A DNA stretch of 64,000 nt from Desulfallas sp. Bu1-1 (GCF_015594625.1 NZ_JADNRQ010000012.1:18580-82579), one strand, 5' to 3'; counted from the stretch's first letter, positions 34,603 to 43,673 are shown. Translations and numbers: made by a program. The notes: a model not told the origin generated them from the sequence alone.

Positions 34603-36498
34603 ATGGGTATAGATAACGTGAAACTTGATTGCCCGGGCAAGGAGGTATTGTTGACGGGAAATGAGGCCGTAGCCAGGGGGGCGTTGGAAGCCGGCGTTAA
34701 ATATGCTTCTTCTTATCCCGGCTCACCGTCCGCGGAGGTATTGGATACGCTGGCCAGGCTTTCATCCCGTTTTAACCTGTATGCAGAGTGGTCGGTCAAC
34801 GAAAAGGTCGCTGCCGAGGGAGCGGCGGCGGCTTCATTTGCCGGGATGCGTTCTATAACCATTATGAAGCCCGATGGGTTGAATGTGGCCGTGGATTTTT
34901 TTACCAGCCTAAGCCTGTCGGGAATTAAGGCCGGCATGGTGCTGGTGGTTGGTGACGACCCTTCGGCCCATTCAAGCATCAAGGAAGAAGATTCCCGTTA
35001 TTTATCAAGGCTGGCCCACTTGCCGGTACTGGAACCGGCAACCATTCAGGAAGCCAAGGATATGACTTTGCAGGCCTTTGCCCTTTCCGAAGAAACCGGG
35101 CTTCCCGTGGTTGTCCGCTGTGTCACCAGAATATGTCACGCCAGTTCGGTGGTTAAACTGGGTAGACTGAGTAATTTGGAAGTCAGGCCTGAACTTAATG
35201 AGAAATATTTAACCAACCCCCAGGCGCACGCCGACGTGGAGAACAAGTTGCGGGAAATTGCCAAATCCGGCGGTGGTTGCACCTATACCGGCCCGGATGA
35301 TGCAAGAACAATTATTATAACCTCGGGACCTTCCTATACATACTGCCAGGAAGCGCTGGACATTTTACAACTGAATGATGAGATTGGGATCTTAAAACTG
35401 GATCGCACATGGCCTTTACCGGAGCGGGAACTGCTGCGTTACTTAAAGCAGGCCAGTGAAGTTGTTTTTGCGGAAGAGGTTGAGCCGTTCATGGAAGATA
35501 ACGTGGCCAGTTTTGCTGCTTTTCACTGGCACGAACTCGGCCCGCTGAAGTTATATGGTAAACGCTCGGGGCACGTGGCCGGTCCCCTGGGCTCCGGCAT
35601 TGGGGAACTAAATCCGGATGTAATCATAGACTCGCTTGTTAAGATCAAGGGGCTGAATTACCACAGGGATTTACTCGATCAAGACAAGATAGATCATTTG
35701 GGACCCCTTCCCGTCAGGGACCGGGCTTTCTGCGCCGGCTGTCCCCACAGGGCTTCGTTTTGGGCAATCAAATCCGCTCTGGCCCTGGATGGCCGTAATG
35801 GTTTCGTGCTGGGGGATATAGGCTGTTATGCCATGGGCCGCGGCCGGACGGGCTACTACCTGTTGTCCTCCGTGCATTCGATGGGGTCGGGGGTTGGATT
35901 GGCCCACGGTTTCGGCAAACTGGGCAAGTTTTCCTTTAACCAGCCGGTAACGGCCATAGTCGGCGACTCCACTTTTTACCATGCCGTGGTACCAGCTTTG
36001 ATCAACGCCAGGGCAAACAACTCCAATTTCCTGTGCATTATTTTGGACAATGAAACAACGGCCATGACCGGCCACCAGCCTCACCCGGGCAGCGGCTTTG
36101 ACGCCTCCGGGAACCAGTCGCCCCGGGTGAGCATGGAACAGCTGGTCCGGGGGTTGGGGCTTCCCGTATATATAAGTGACCCGTACGATATTCCGGCCAC
36201 GGTTCAACTGATTACTTCACTATTGAAAAATAGTGAACCCCAGGTGTTGATATTAAGACGTACCTGTGCTCTGGTTGCTGCCAAAAAAGGAAAACAACCC
36301 GTGGTTTACGTCGACCAGGATGCCTGCCTCGGCGATGGATGCGGCTGTAACAGGTTTTGTAGCAGGGTGTTCGGTTGCCCGGCCAATATATGGGACAGGG
36401 AGGCCGGGAAAGCCCGGATTGATGAGGCGGTTTGCGTCGGTTGCGGTGTGTGTGTTTCCCTTTGCCCGCAGGGGGCTATCAAGGTCAAGGAGGTTTAA
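34603..36498 (+). CDS. iorA: Indolepyruvate ferredoxin oxidoreductase, alpha subunit
   Basis: 631 residues, normal IorA length: N-terminal pyrimidine-binding domain (SYPGSPSAEVLDTL, SVNEKVAAEGAAAASFAG), a thiamine diphosphate domain with GDIGCYAMG and a downstream GDSTFYHAV segment, and a C-terminal ferredoxin domain with CVGCGVCVSLCPQGAI and a second cysteine cluster. It decarboxylates aryl- or branched 2-keto acids to acyl-CoA and reduces ferredoxin. The ATG at 34603 follows GGGGTGAGG. IorB follows immediately. Confidence 0.93.
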   Translation: MGIDNVKLDCPGKEVLLTGNEAVARGALEAGVKYASSYPGSPSAEVLDTLARLSSRFNLYAEWSVNEKVAAEGAAAASFAGMRSITIMKPDGLNVAVDFFTSLSLSGIKAGMVLVVGDDPSAHSSIKEEDSRYLSRLAHLPVLEPATIQEAKDMTLQAFALSEETGLPVVVRCVTRICHASSVVKLGRLSNLEVRPELNEKYLTNPQAHADVENKLREIAKSGGGCTYTGPDDARTIIITSGPSYTYCQEALDILQLNDEIGILKLDRTWPLPERELLRYLKQASEVVFAEEVEPFMEDNVASFAAFHWHELGPLKLYGKRSGHVAGPLGSGIGELNPDVIIDSLVKIKGLNYHRDLLDQDKIDHLGPLPVRDRAFCAGCPHRASFWAIKSALALDGRNGFVLGDIGCYAMGRGRTGYYLLSSVHSMGSGVGLAHGFGKLGKFSFNQPVTAIVGDSTFYHAVVPALINARANNSNFLCIILDNETTAMTGHQPHPGSGFDASGNQSPRVSMEQLVRGLGLPVYISDPYDIPATVQLITSLLKNSEPQVLILRRTCALVAAKKGKQPVVYVDQDACLGDGCGCNRFCSRVFGCPANIWDREAGKARIDEAVCVGCGVCVSLCPQGAIKVKEV

Positions 36499-36501
36499 GG
36501 C

Positions 36502-37110
36502 ATGGAAAAACAGCCATATAATTTAATTTTCGCCGGTGTCGGCGGCCAGGGCAATGTTATTGCTTCCAAACTGACCGCCTTGGCCGCCGTGGATGCCGGT
36601 CTCAAAGTAACAGTCGGGGAAACCTTCGGAGCCTCCCAGCGGGGCGGCACGGTAATGAGTCATGTACGGGTATTCCAGGGTGATAAACTGGTTGGGCCGT
36701 TGATTCCAAGGGGCCGGGCGCATTTAATCATCGGTTTTGAGCCGCTGGACACTTTACGCATTTTGCTGGCATACGGCAGCAGGCATACCAAAGTGATAGT
36801 AAATGACCGGCCTGTATACCCGTTAAACGTACTGGCCGGGGATGCGGAATACCCGGATGTGGATAAAATGATATCGACCATGTCCGAAATGGTGGAAGAC
36901 CTTAAGGTGGTTAAGGCAACCGATCTGGCTTTTCAAGCGGGTAGCGCTTTGGCCACGAACATTGTCATGGTGGGCGCGCTGGCCGGTCTCAATTGCCTGG
37001 CCATCCCCACCGGAAAATTCGAAGCTGTGATTGCGAACTTTTTCAAGCCTCAGTTTAAAGACATGAACATCCGGGCATTTAAGCTGGGAATGAAGGCTGT
37101 ACGAGAATAA
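36502..37110 (+). CDS. iorB: Indolepyruvate ferredoxin oxidoreductase, beta subunit
   Basis: 202 residues of the gamma-type 2-ketoacid oxidoreductase domain: GVGGQGNVIASKL near the N-terminus and the ETFGASQRGGTVMSHVR segment. It completes the IorAB heterodimer. The AAGGAGG ribosome site is inside the end of iorA and the genes are 3 bases apart. The pair would supply reduced ferredoxin and an acyl-CoA to the surrounding CoA pathways. Confidence 0.93.
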   Translation: MEKQPYNLIFAGVGGQGNVIASKLTALAAVDAGLKVTVGETFGASQRGGTVMSHVRVFQGDKLVGPLIPRGRAHLIIGFEPLDTLRILLAYGSRHTKVIVNDRPVYPLNVLAGDAEYPDVDKMISTMSEMVEDLKVVKATDLAFQAGSALATNIVMVGALAGLNCLAIPTGKFEAVIANFFKPQFKDMNIRAFKLGMKAVRE

Positions 37111-37133
37111 GCGAATCCTTGGGGGGATGCGCG

Positions 37134-38384
37134 TTGTTTAAATGGTTTAAAGTAAAGCAGGTACTCCCTGCGAACAAAGTGGCGGATGTGGCAGCTGAGA
37201 CCCGTGCTCAGCTGGCCAGGTTTGCAGGGGATATAAAAACGGGCGGCTCCGTTGGTGTTGCTGTTGGCAGCCGGGGTATCGCCAACCTGGCTGTCATCGT
37301 GCGGGAAACGGTCCGGTGGCTGAAAGAATGTGGAACCAGGCCCTTTATTATACCGGCCATGGGAAGCCACGGCGGGGCCACCGCAGATGGACAAATCAAG
37401 GTGCTGGCCGGCTACGGCATTACGGAAGCGGCGATGGGGTGTCCCATTGAAGCCTCCATTGAAGTTGAGCAAGTAGGAACAACTACCAGAGGATTACCGG
37501 TTTTCTGGTCCAAAGCCGCCCTAATGGCGGACCAAATTTTAATCATCAATAAAATCAAGCCTCACATGTTATTTTCCGGCCCCGTGGAAAGTGGAATTAT
37601 CAAAATGCTTGTTATTGGACTGGGTAAACATCGCGGGGCGCTGGCGCTGCACCAGTCTACCATTGAGCACGGTACGGACAGCAGGCTATTGTTGGAGGCC
37701 GCCGCGGTTATCAAAGAAAAGGCGGGCTTGCTGGGTGGGCTGGGCATATTGGAAAACGGTTATGATGAAACCGCCCAGATAACGGCACTGCGGGCAGATG
37801 AGATCGAAGAACGGGAACCCGTGCTGTTACAGCAAGCCGCGGATATGTTACCGAGGATACCAATCGATTACCTTGACCTGCTTATAGTGGATGAAATGGG
37901 CAAAGACATCAGCGGCGCGGGGATGGACCCCAATGTATTGGGAAGAAAGGAAGGAAGTATTAACGAGAAACCCAGAATTACCAGGATTTTTGTGCGTGAT
38001 ATTACCGACGCCAGTGCCGGTAACGCCATCGGCCTTGGGCGGGCGGATTTTACCACATCGCGCCTGGTCAATAAAATAAACCGCCTGGCTACGTATACCA
38101 ATGCCCTTACCGCCATGAGACCATCGTCGGCACGGATTCCCATTTATTTTGACAGCGATAAGGAGGTTCTGGACGCTGTTTTATTGACCCTTGGCGGTAA
38201 AAAAACCGAATTGATCGAGGCTGCCTGGATTCGCAATACATTGTGCCTATCGGAATTCTGGGTCACGGAACAGGTGGCAAAAAAGCTCAAAGATCAGGGT
38301 TCGGCGCTAAAAATTATCAACGAGCCGCACCTTAACAGATTTGATGATCACGGCAATTTGCTTAGCCCTTGTTCTAAGAGGTGA
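37134..38384 (+). CDS. LarA/DUF2088-like protein (lactate racemase domain family)
   Basis: 416 residues that resemble the N-terminal domain of the nickel-pincer lactate racemase LarA (GSRGIANLAVIVRETVRWL, PAMGSHGGATADGQ, KIKPHMLFSGPVESGIIKM). The larB/larC/larE cofactor genes are not in the window. The role may be racemisation of a 2-hydroxy acid before or after oxidation by the SDR/LUD proteins, or another nickel-pincer reaction. The TTG at 37134 was chosen since GGGGGG lies about 8 bases upstream. Confidence 0.7.
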   Translation: MFKWFKVKQVLPANKVADVAAETRAQLARFAGDIKTGGSVGVAVGSRGIANLAVIVRETVRWLKECGTRPFIIPAMGSHGGATADGQIKVLAGYGITEAAMGCPIEASIEVEQVGTTTRGLPVFWSKAALMADQILIINKIKPHMLFSGPVESGIIKMLVIGLGKHRGALALHQSTIEHGTDSRLLLEAAAVIKEKAGLLGGLGILENGYDETAQITALRADEIEEREPVLLQQAADMLPRIPIDYLDLLIVDEMGKDISGAGMDPNVLGRKEGSINEKPRITRIFVRDITDASAGNAIGLGRADFTTSRLVNKINRLATYTNALTAMRPSSARIPIYFDSDKEVLDAVLLTLGGKKTELIEAAWIRNTLCLSEFWVTEQVAKKLKDQGSALKIINEPHLNRFDDHGNLLSPCSKR

Positions 38385-38389
38385 TACAA

Positions 38390-39202
38390 ATGGAAAAATT
38401 GATCATCAGTGTGGCTACAACCGGGTCCATCACGTCCCGGCAGGACACTCCTTATCTTCCGATTACTCCCGTTGAAATTGCGGATGAAGTTTACCGGTGC
38501 TGGCAGGCAGGGGCTGCTATAGCCCATATTCATGTCCGAAACGCCGACGGCGAGAGATCCATGGATTTGGAATTGTTTAAAGAAACTGTTTCCCTAATTA
38601 AACAGAGATGTAACATTATCTTGAATCTTACGACGTCCGGGTCGGGAGAGATAACGGAGGAACAGCGGCTGGGCCCTCTCGAACTGCGCCCCGAGCTGGC
38701 TTCTTTTGATGCCGGTTCCATGAACTTCGGCCCCCGGGTGTTTATTAACTCACCGCAGTTTCTGGAAAAATTGGCCGCGAAAATGAAACAGTATCATGTA
38801 AAACCTGAAATTGAGGTTTTTGACGGGGGAATGATTTATAACGCCTTGCGGTTGGTGGAAAAGGGATTGATCGATCCACCTCTGCATTTTCAGTTTGTGC
38901 TGGGGGTTCGCGGGGGATTAGCGGCAACACCGCGTAATTTGATCTTTTTAGTCGACAGCATTCCCCCGGGTTCCATCTGGTCGGTGGTCGGAATAGGCAA
39001 AGGCCAATTGCCTATGGCGTTGATGAGTATGGCGATGGGCGGTCATGTGCGGGTGGGGATGGAAGATAACATCTACCTGGCCAAAGGCGTTTTGGCCAAA
39101 AGCAACGCTGAATTCGTGGAAAAGATGGTTCGCTTTGCCCGCGAAGTGGGGCGCGAGGTTGCCACGCCTGATGACGCGAGAAAAATTTTAGGGTTGACCT
39201 GA
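38390..39202 (+). CDS. Beta-keto acid cleavage enzyme (BKACE, DUF849)
   Basis: About 270 residues of the BKACE/Kce family. The zinc site AHIHVR (two histidines), the conserved PEIEVFDGG segment, GVRGG, and the C-terminal GHVRVGMEDN with a conserved glutamate are present. Family members react a beta-keto acid with acetyl-CoA to give acetoacetate and a new acyl-CoA. Here it would shorten a beta-keto acid without ATP. ATG 38390 follows AGAGGTGAT. A TGAAAAAA/TTTTTTCA hairpin (39200-39222) lies at its stop codon. Confidence 0.88.
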   Translation: MEKLIISVATTGSITSRQDTPYLPITPVEIADEVYRCWQAGAAIAHIHVRNADGERSMDLELFKETVSLIKQRCNIILNLTTSGSGEITEEQRLGPLELRPELASFDAGSMNFGPRVFINSPQFLEKLAAKMKQYHVKPEIEVFDGGMIYNALRLVEKGLIDPPLHFQFVLGVRGGLAATPRNLIFLVDSIPPGSIWSVVGIGKGQLPMALMSMAMGGHVRVGMEDNIYLAKGVLAKSNAEFVEKMVRFAREVGREVATPDDARKILGLT

Positions 39203-39235
39203 AAAAACCGGCTATTTTTTCACGGGAGTGACGTT

Positions 39236-41152
39236 ATGAAAAAGTCAATCAGATTGGGGGTAATATCGCCATATCCTGAATTCGGTCGGTTGGCCAGGGA
39301 CATATGCGAGGAATTAAATGTGGAAATTAACGTGGAACAGGCAATTTTAAGCGAGGGTGTGGAAGTAGCGCAAAAATGGGAGAAAGATAATAAGGTTGAT
39401 GCCATAGTTGCCAGGGGACCCACGGCCATTTTGGTTAAAAGGTCTGTGAACGTCCCGGTATCTACGGTGGACATTACCAACTTTGATTTATTGCAGGCAT
39501 TATACAAAGCTCATGCCATGTCCAACGGGCCGGTCGCCTTGATTTCTTATGAACAAAGACCGCCAAAGTATGATTTTAAGATTCTAAAAAAAATTCTGGG
39601 CAAGCAGTTTTACGTATACCTTTATCGGGATAATGAAGATTTGGGCACACAGATAGATAAAGCTTGCGAACAGGGTATGGAAACAATTGTCGCTACCGGG
39701 TCTTGTATCATAAAAAAATTACAGGCCAGAGGAATAAATGCCGTTTATGTCCACAGCAACTATGAATCTATCAGGGAAGCTATTAAAAAGGCCATAACTA
39801 TGGTGGAACTTAAAAGGGAAAATGAGCGTTTCACCAGGAAACTTGAGACCATATTACAAAATATCCACGACGGCGTTATGGCCATAGACGAACGGAACAA
39901 TATCTTCTATTTTAACACTGTCGCTGAACGCATCCTGGGGGTTAGTGCCGGTAATGTTTTAAACAGAACAATTGACGAACTGGCGGAACGAAACATATTT
40001 CTCAGTATCTTGCAAGACGGGCAAAAGACGAATGGGGAGATAGTTAAGATCAGGAAAAAGGAACTGGTGGTAAATCGCATGCCTTTTCAAATGGGAGAAG
40101 GCGCCAGGTGTCTGGTTGTTACATTCCAGGTTGCGACACAAATCAGGCAAATGGAGGAGAAAATCCGGCAAAAATTACATGACAAGGGCCTAATTGCCAG
40201 GTATCACTTTCGAGATATCGTTGGCGAAAGCGAACAGATAGTTAATGCCATTAACCAGGCTCGCAAGTATGCCCAAACCGATTCCACCATCTTGTTGATG
40301 GGTGAAAGCGGCACGGGCAAAGAATTGTTTGCCCAGAGCATCCACAACGAAAGCAAGCATTACTGCGGGCCCTTTGTGGCGGTAAACTGCGCTGCTTTGC
40401 CGGAAAACCTGCTGGAAAGTGAGTTGTTCGGATATGAAGAGGGTGCTTTTACCGGGGCCAGGCGCGGGGGTAAAATGGGCTTGTTTGAGCTGGCCCATAA
40501 TGGGACGATTTTTTTGGATGAAGTGGGTGAATTGAGTGCACCGCTGCAGGCCCGCTTATTGAGAGTTATACAGCAAAAAGAAGTAATGCGCATTGGCGGT
40601 GACAAGGTCATCCCGGTTAATGTCAGGGTAATCACGGCAACTAATAGGGACTTAAAAGCCGCTGTGCAAAAAGGTGAATTTCGGGAAGACCTGTTTTACC
40701 GGCTAAATGTCTTGCCCCTTAAGATACCACCCCTTCGTAAAAGGCAAGGGGATATACCTTTGCTATTCAATTATTTCATGAACAAGGGGAACTTCAATCG
40801 AACAAATTACCCCCAAGCACTGCTAAAAAAACTGGAAAGGTACAACTGGCCGGGCAATGTGCGCGAGCTGGAGAATTTTGTTGAGCGCTACAAGGCCATT
40901 GGTGAGGAAGATGAGCGGGGCTTTACCACTTTATTCTGGTTAATTGAAAGTTTATTGACTGAAAATGAATTGAACAAGGGAGAGAAAATAACTATCCGGG
41001 TGGGGCCATTTGAAGAAATGGAAAATCAGATTTTAAACCAACTAGCCATGATGTATGCATGTAATAAAAAGGAATTGGCCAGGAAGCTGGGGATTAGCAG
41101 AACAACTTTGTGGAGAAAACTCAAATCTTCCGGGCAGGTATGGAAAAATTAA
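39236..41152 (+). CDS. PrpR-type sigma-54-dependent activator
   Basis: 638 residues: PrpR_N sensor domain (about 8-180), a PAS domain (about 205-300), an AAA+ domain with Walker A GESGTGKE (356-363) and GAFTGA (403-408), and a C-terminal Fis-type HTH (NKKELARKLGISRTTLWRKL). PrpR proteins sense metabolites such as 2-methylcitrate; here the ligand is unknown, but the neighbours suggest an organic acid or CoA-pathway intermediate. The start has GGGAGTG upstream. The nearest sigma-54 promoter is at 41263 in front of the MaoC genes. Confidence 0.93.
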   Translation: MKKSIRLGVISPYPEFGRLARDICEELNVEINVEQAILSEGVEVAQKWEKDNKVDAIVARGPTAILVKRSVNVPVSTVDITNFDLLQALYKAHAMSNGPVALISYEQRPPKYDFKILKKILGKQFYVYLYRDNEDLGTQIDKACEQGMETIVATGSCIIKKLQARGINAVYVHSNYESIREAIKKAITMVELKRENERFTRKLETILQNIHDGVMAIDERNNIFYFNTVAERILGVSAGNVLNRTIDELAERNIFLSILQDGQKTNGEIVKIRKKELVVNRMPFQMGEGARCLVVTFQVATQIRQMEEKIRQKLHDKGLIARYHFRDIVGESEQIVNAINQARKYAQTDSTILLMGESGTGKELFAQSIHNESKHYCGPFVAVNCAALPENLLESELFGYEEGAFTGARRGGKMGLFELAHNGTIFLDEVGELSAPLQARLLRVIQQKEVMRIGGDKVIPVNVRVITATNRDLKAAVQKGEFREDLFYRLNVLPLKIPPLRKRQGDIPLLFNYFMNKGNFNRTNYPQALLKKLERYNWPGNVRELENFVERYKAIGEEDERGFTTLFWLIESLLTENELNKGEKITIRVGPFEEMENQILNQLAMMYACNKKELARKLGISRTTLWRKLKSSGQVWKN

Positions 41153-41155
41153 CTA

Positions 41156-41190
41156 CGCAGTGTTATTTATAACTGCTGCGCTTTTTTTAA
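41156..41190 (+). terminator. Rho-independent terminator after the PrpR-type activator
   Basis: An imperfect stem between CGCAGTGTTAT and ATAACTGCTGCG is followed by seven T. It separates the regulator from the sigma-54 promoter of the MaoC operon. Confidence 0.7.
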
Positions 41191-41262
41191 ATCTAAAACG
41201 TGAATGTTTCAATTTTAAAGCTTTGCCCTGATTATTTCATCGCGGTTTTTGCGGTGCAGCTT

Positions 41263-41278
41263 TGGCATGGCTTTTGCA
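41263..41278 (+). promoter_or_regulatory. Sigma-54 promoter of the MaoC/DUF362 operon
   Basis: TGGCATG-N4-TTGCA is the best -24/-12 match in the window, with ideal spacing, 34 bases before the first MaoC start and just downstream of the PrpR-type activator gene and its terminator. Confidence 0.88.
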
Positions 41279-41311
41279 CAGGCGATATTTTATCAAGAGG
41301 GGATGATGTTT

Positions 41312-41749
41312 ATGGAAGATAACCAAAAGCTTTATTTTGACGATATCCGGGTGGGGATGGAATTTCCTCCGCTGGTAACCAAACTGACCCGGGAGGATAT
41401 TTTGAATTACGCCGAAGCCGTGGAAGACTACAACCCGCTTTTTGTGGACGAAAACTTTGCCGCGAATTCGAAATTCGGAGGGCCGGTCAACCACCCCACC
41501 ACTGCCGCCATATTGACCACCAATGCGCACAAAACGGGCGCTGCTATGCCCTCAGGTATTATTCACGCCAAGCAACGCTATAAATTTTTTTCTCCCACCC
41601 GACCCGGCGAGGAGTTGATCACCCGGGCCAAGGTTATAGACAAATACGAAAAGAGAAACAAAAAATATGTTGTTATTCAAAGTTTAACCGTCAACCGGTT
41701 AAATGAACTGAAAGTCGAAAGCACCGCAACACTGATCTGGCCGGCATAA
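41312..41749 (+). CDS. MaoC / FAS1-like dehydratase domain protein (subunit 1)
   Basis: About 145 residues of a hot-dog fold similar to the N-terminal MaoC-like dehydratase domain (FDDIRVGMEFPPL, NYAEAVEDYNPLFVDENFA, RPGEELITRAKV). A catalytic Asp-His pair is not clear, so it may be the non-catalytic partner of the next gene product. The ATG at 41312 follows GAGGGG by 9 bases. A frame opening at 41249 would pass through the promoter and is unlikely to be the real start. Confidence 0.8.
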   Translation: MEDNQKLYFDDIRVGMEFPPLVTKLTREDILNYAEAVEDYNPLFVDENFAANSKFGGPVNHPTTAAILTTNAHKTGAAMPSGIIHAKQRYKFFSPTRPGEELITRAKVIDKYEKRNKKYVVIQSLTVNRLNELKVESTATLIWPA

Positions 41750-41761
41750 GGAGGGTTGCAA

Positions 41762-42163
41762 ATGAATGTGGGACAGCAAATCAACCCGGTGTCGAAAAGA
41801 ATTACCCAGGAGAAAATTAATAAATACGCGCGGGCTTCCGGGGACTTCAACCCCCTGCATCTAGACGAAGAATTTGCCCGAAAGACGATGTTTAAGGGAA
41901 CCATCGCCCACGGCCTGTTGTCGGTGGCCTATATTTCCGAAATGATGACCAACTGGCTGGGCGACGACTGGCTGGAAGGCGGAGAACTGGAGGTCACCTT
42001 TTTGCTTCCCGTCAGGCCGGGCGATGTCATTACTGCGGGAGGCCGGGTGATTGAATGCGTGCGGACGGGCTCGGCGACCAAAGTGGTATGCGAGGTTTAC
42101 TGCAAAAACCAGCGGGATGAAATGGTAATTAAAGGTACAACCAGTTGCCTGGTTAAAAAGTAA
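41762..42163 (+). CDS. MaoC-type (R)-enoyl-CoA hydratase (subunit 2)
   Basis: About 133 residues of the MaoC/PhaJ hot-dog fold with the R-hydratase motif in ASGDFNPLHLDEEFARKTMFKGTIAHG, including the catalytic Asp and His. It likely pairs with the preceding protein, as heteromeric MaoC hydratases do, and would hydrate an enoyl-CoA to the (R)-3-hydroxyacyl-CoA. This is a different stereochemistry from the crotonase/Hbd route at 10 kb. AAGGAGGG lies 6 bases before the ATG. Confidence 0.87.
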   Translation: MNVGQQINPVSKRITQEKINKYARASGDFNPLHLDEEFARKTMFKGTIAHGLLSVAYISEMMTNWLGDDWLEGGELEVTFLLPVRPGDVITAGGRVIECVRTGSATKVVCEVYCKNQRDEMVIKGTTSCLVKK

Positions 42164-42182
42164 TTAAGAAGGGGTGCTGAAT

Positions 42183-43475
42183 TTGGCCAAACCGGTTGTT
42201 TCGATTGTTCAACACGCCGGCACTTACAATTCGTTGAAACAAGCGCTGGAATTGTGCGACGGCCTTAAAGAGTTTAAACAAAGCGACCGCATTTTAATCA
42301 AACCCAACATGGTGGCCTGGGATTTTGATCTTCCTTTTCCACCTTACGGTGTGGTGACGACCAGCGCGGTGATGTTCGCCCTGGTTCAGATATTGCACGA
42401 GCATGGTTATACCAACCTGGCGATTGGCGAGGCCTCCCTGGGCGTCAGCGGGTCCATGGCCAAAAAAATTTTTCAACACTTGGGCTACGAAAAGCTCACT
42501 GAACAATTCGGCGTTGAAGTGATAGACTTTAACGAGGATAAGTTTGAAGCGGTGGATGTGGGTGGCTTTAATCTATCCATCGCCCGCAAGGCCCTGGAGG
42601 CCGACAAAATCATCAACGTGCCGGTGTTGAAAACCCATAACCAGTGCAAGGTTTCCCTGGGGATAAAAAATTTAAAGGGCTGCCTGAACCGCAAATCAAA
42701 AATACAGTGCCACGGCAAGGACGAGGAACTTGACCACATGTTCCCGCGCGTTGCGGAAAAACTGCCCGTGGCCCTGACCGTCATCGACGGGATTTTCGCC
42801 CTGGCCAAGGGGCCCGGGGCGACCGGCAAGGCCTTTAGAAAGGATATTCTGGTGGCTTCCCGGGATATGTTTGCCTGCGATGTAGTGGGCGCCGCGTTAA
42901 TGGGTTACAGTGCCGCCGGGGTGGAACATCTCAGGTTTTATGCCGAACGCAACGGGCGCAGCCTGGAGCTTTCGGATATCGAAGTGCGGGGCGAACCGGT
43001 GGAAAAGCACGTTGCTTTTTTGGAGCACGATTGGGAGTGGACGGAAGACAACACCGGGCCGCTGGGCTTTAAAAAGCGGGGCATTGAAGGGTTGGCCGTT
43101 AGAAAATATGACAATTCCCTGTGCACCGCCTGCTCCAAGTTGTATAACCCCATGCTTGTTTTACTGATGTCCGCCTATAAGGGCGAGCCTTTTCCCGGAG
43201 TTGAGGTTTTAACGGGAAAAAGACAGGATGCATCCCCCGGTTTTGCCAAGACGGTTTTGTTCGGCAAGTGTGCCTGTTTACAGAACAAGGATAACCCCAA
43301 TATCAATTACGCCATTAAAATCAAAGGCTGTCCTCCCGATTTGAACGAGTTTATAAAGTTGCTGGACGAAGAGGGGATTCACTGCGACTATAACCAATAT
43401 GTGCAATACCGCCGGTACATTTTTAACCGTTACAAGCTTGAAGACGGGTTTGACATGGGCCTGTTTATCAAGTAA
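42183..43475 (+). CDS. DUF362-domain protein
   Basis: About 430 residues. The DUF362 fold is recognisable in the first 300 residues (ILIKPNMVAWDFDLP, GEASLGVSGS, NVPVLKTHNQCKVSLGIKNLKGC). The C-terminal part has clustered cysteines (LCTACSK, KCACLQ, KGCPPD) but no classical two-cluster ferredoxin, which many relatives carry. The biochemical function of the family is not well established. It lies in the sigma-54 operon behind two MaoC proteins. TTG 42183 was preferred because GAAGGGG precedes it by 8 bases; a GTG at 42174 overlaps that site. Confidence 0.75.
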   Translation: MAKPVVSIVQHAGTYNSLKQALELCDGLKEFKQSDRILIKPNMVAWDFDLPFPPYGVVTTSAVMFALVQILHEHGYTNLAIGEASLGVSGSMAKKIFQHLGYEKLTEQFGVEVIDFNEDKFEAVDVGGFNLSIARKALEADKIINVPVLKTHNQCKVSLGIKNLKGCLNRKSKIQCHGKDEELDHMFPRVAEKLPVALTVIDGIFALAKGPGATGKAFRKDILVASRDMFACDVVGAALMGYSAAGVEHLRFYAERNGRSLELSDIEVRGEPVEKHVAFLEHDWEWTEDNTGPLGFKKRGIEGLAVRKYDNSLCTACSKLYNPMLVLLMSAYKGEPFPGVEVLTGKRQDASPGFAKTVLFGKCACLQNKDNPNINYAIKIKGCPPDLNEFIKLLDEEGIHCDYNQYVQYRRYIFNRYKLEDGFDMGLFIK

Positions 43476-43507
43476 TCGCATGCGTTACTACTGGGGACGT
43501 CACTTGC

Positions 43508-43536
43508 GAGGGGCCACCGGCCCCGTATTTTTTTTG
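43508..43536 (+). terminator. Rho-independent terminator closing the catabolic island
   Basis: GGGGCC-ACC-GGCCCC followed by GTATTTTTTTT, 35 bases after the DUF362 stop. Downstream genes are housekeeping. Confidence 0.9.
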
Positions 43537-43609
43537 GATAATGGGGTGTTTAAATTAATAAAGCAGGATCGCCTGGTAGCAAGGATCTGATGATATTCCA
43601 AGGGATTCA

Positions 43610-43638
43610 TTGCCATTAAACCAGCCCTCGATTATAAT
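43610..43638 (+). promoter_or_regulatory. Sigma-A promoter of recJ-relA
   Basis: TTGCCA, 17-base spacer, TATAAT, 36 bases before the recJ start codon. It is a vegetative-type promoter, unlike the -24/-12 promoters of the island. Confidence 0.8.
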
Positions 43639-43673
43639 CATTGGTAACTGATTATTTGAATGACGGAGGAATA

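Noticed and set aside
39200..39222. Terminator between the BKACE gene and the PrpR-type activator
   Set aside because: The stem is TGAAAAAA/TTTTTTCA, purely AT-rich apart from its ends, and the T-run is part of the stem; unlikely to stop transcription efficiently.
41249..41311. N-terminal extension of the first MaoC protein
   Set aside because: The extra codons overlap the sigma-54 promoter at 41263 and no ribosome site precedes the upstream start; ATG 41312 has one.
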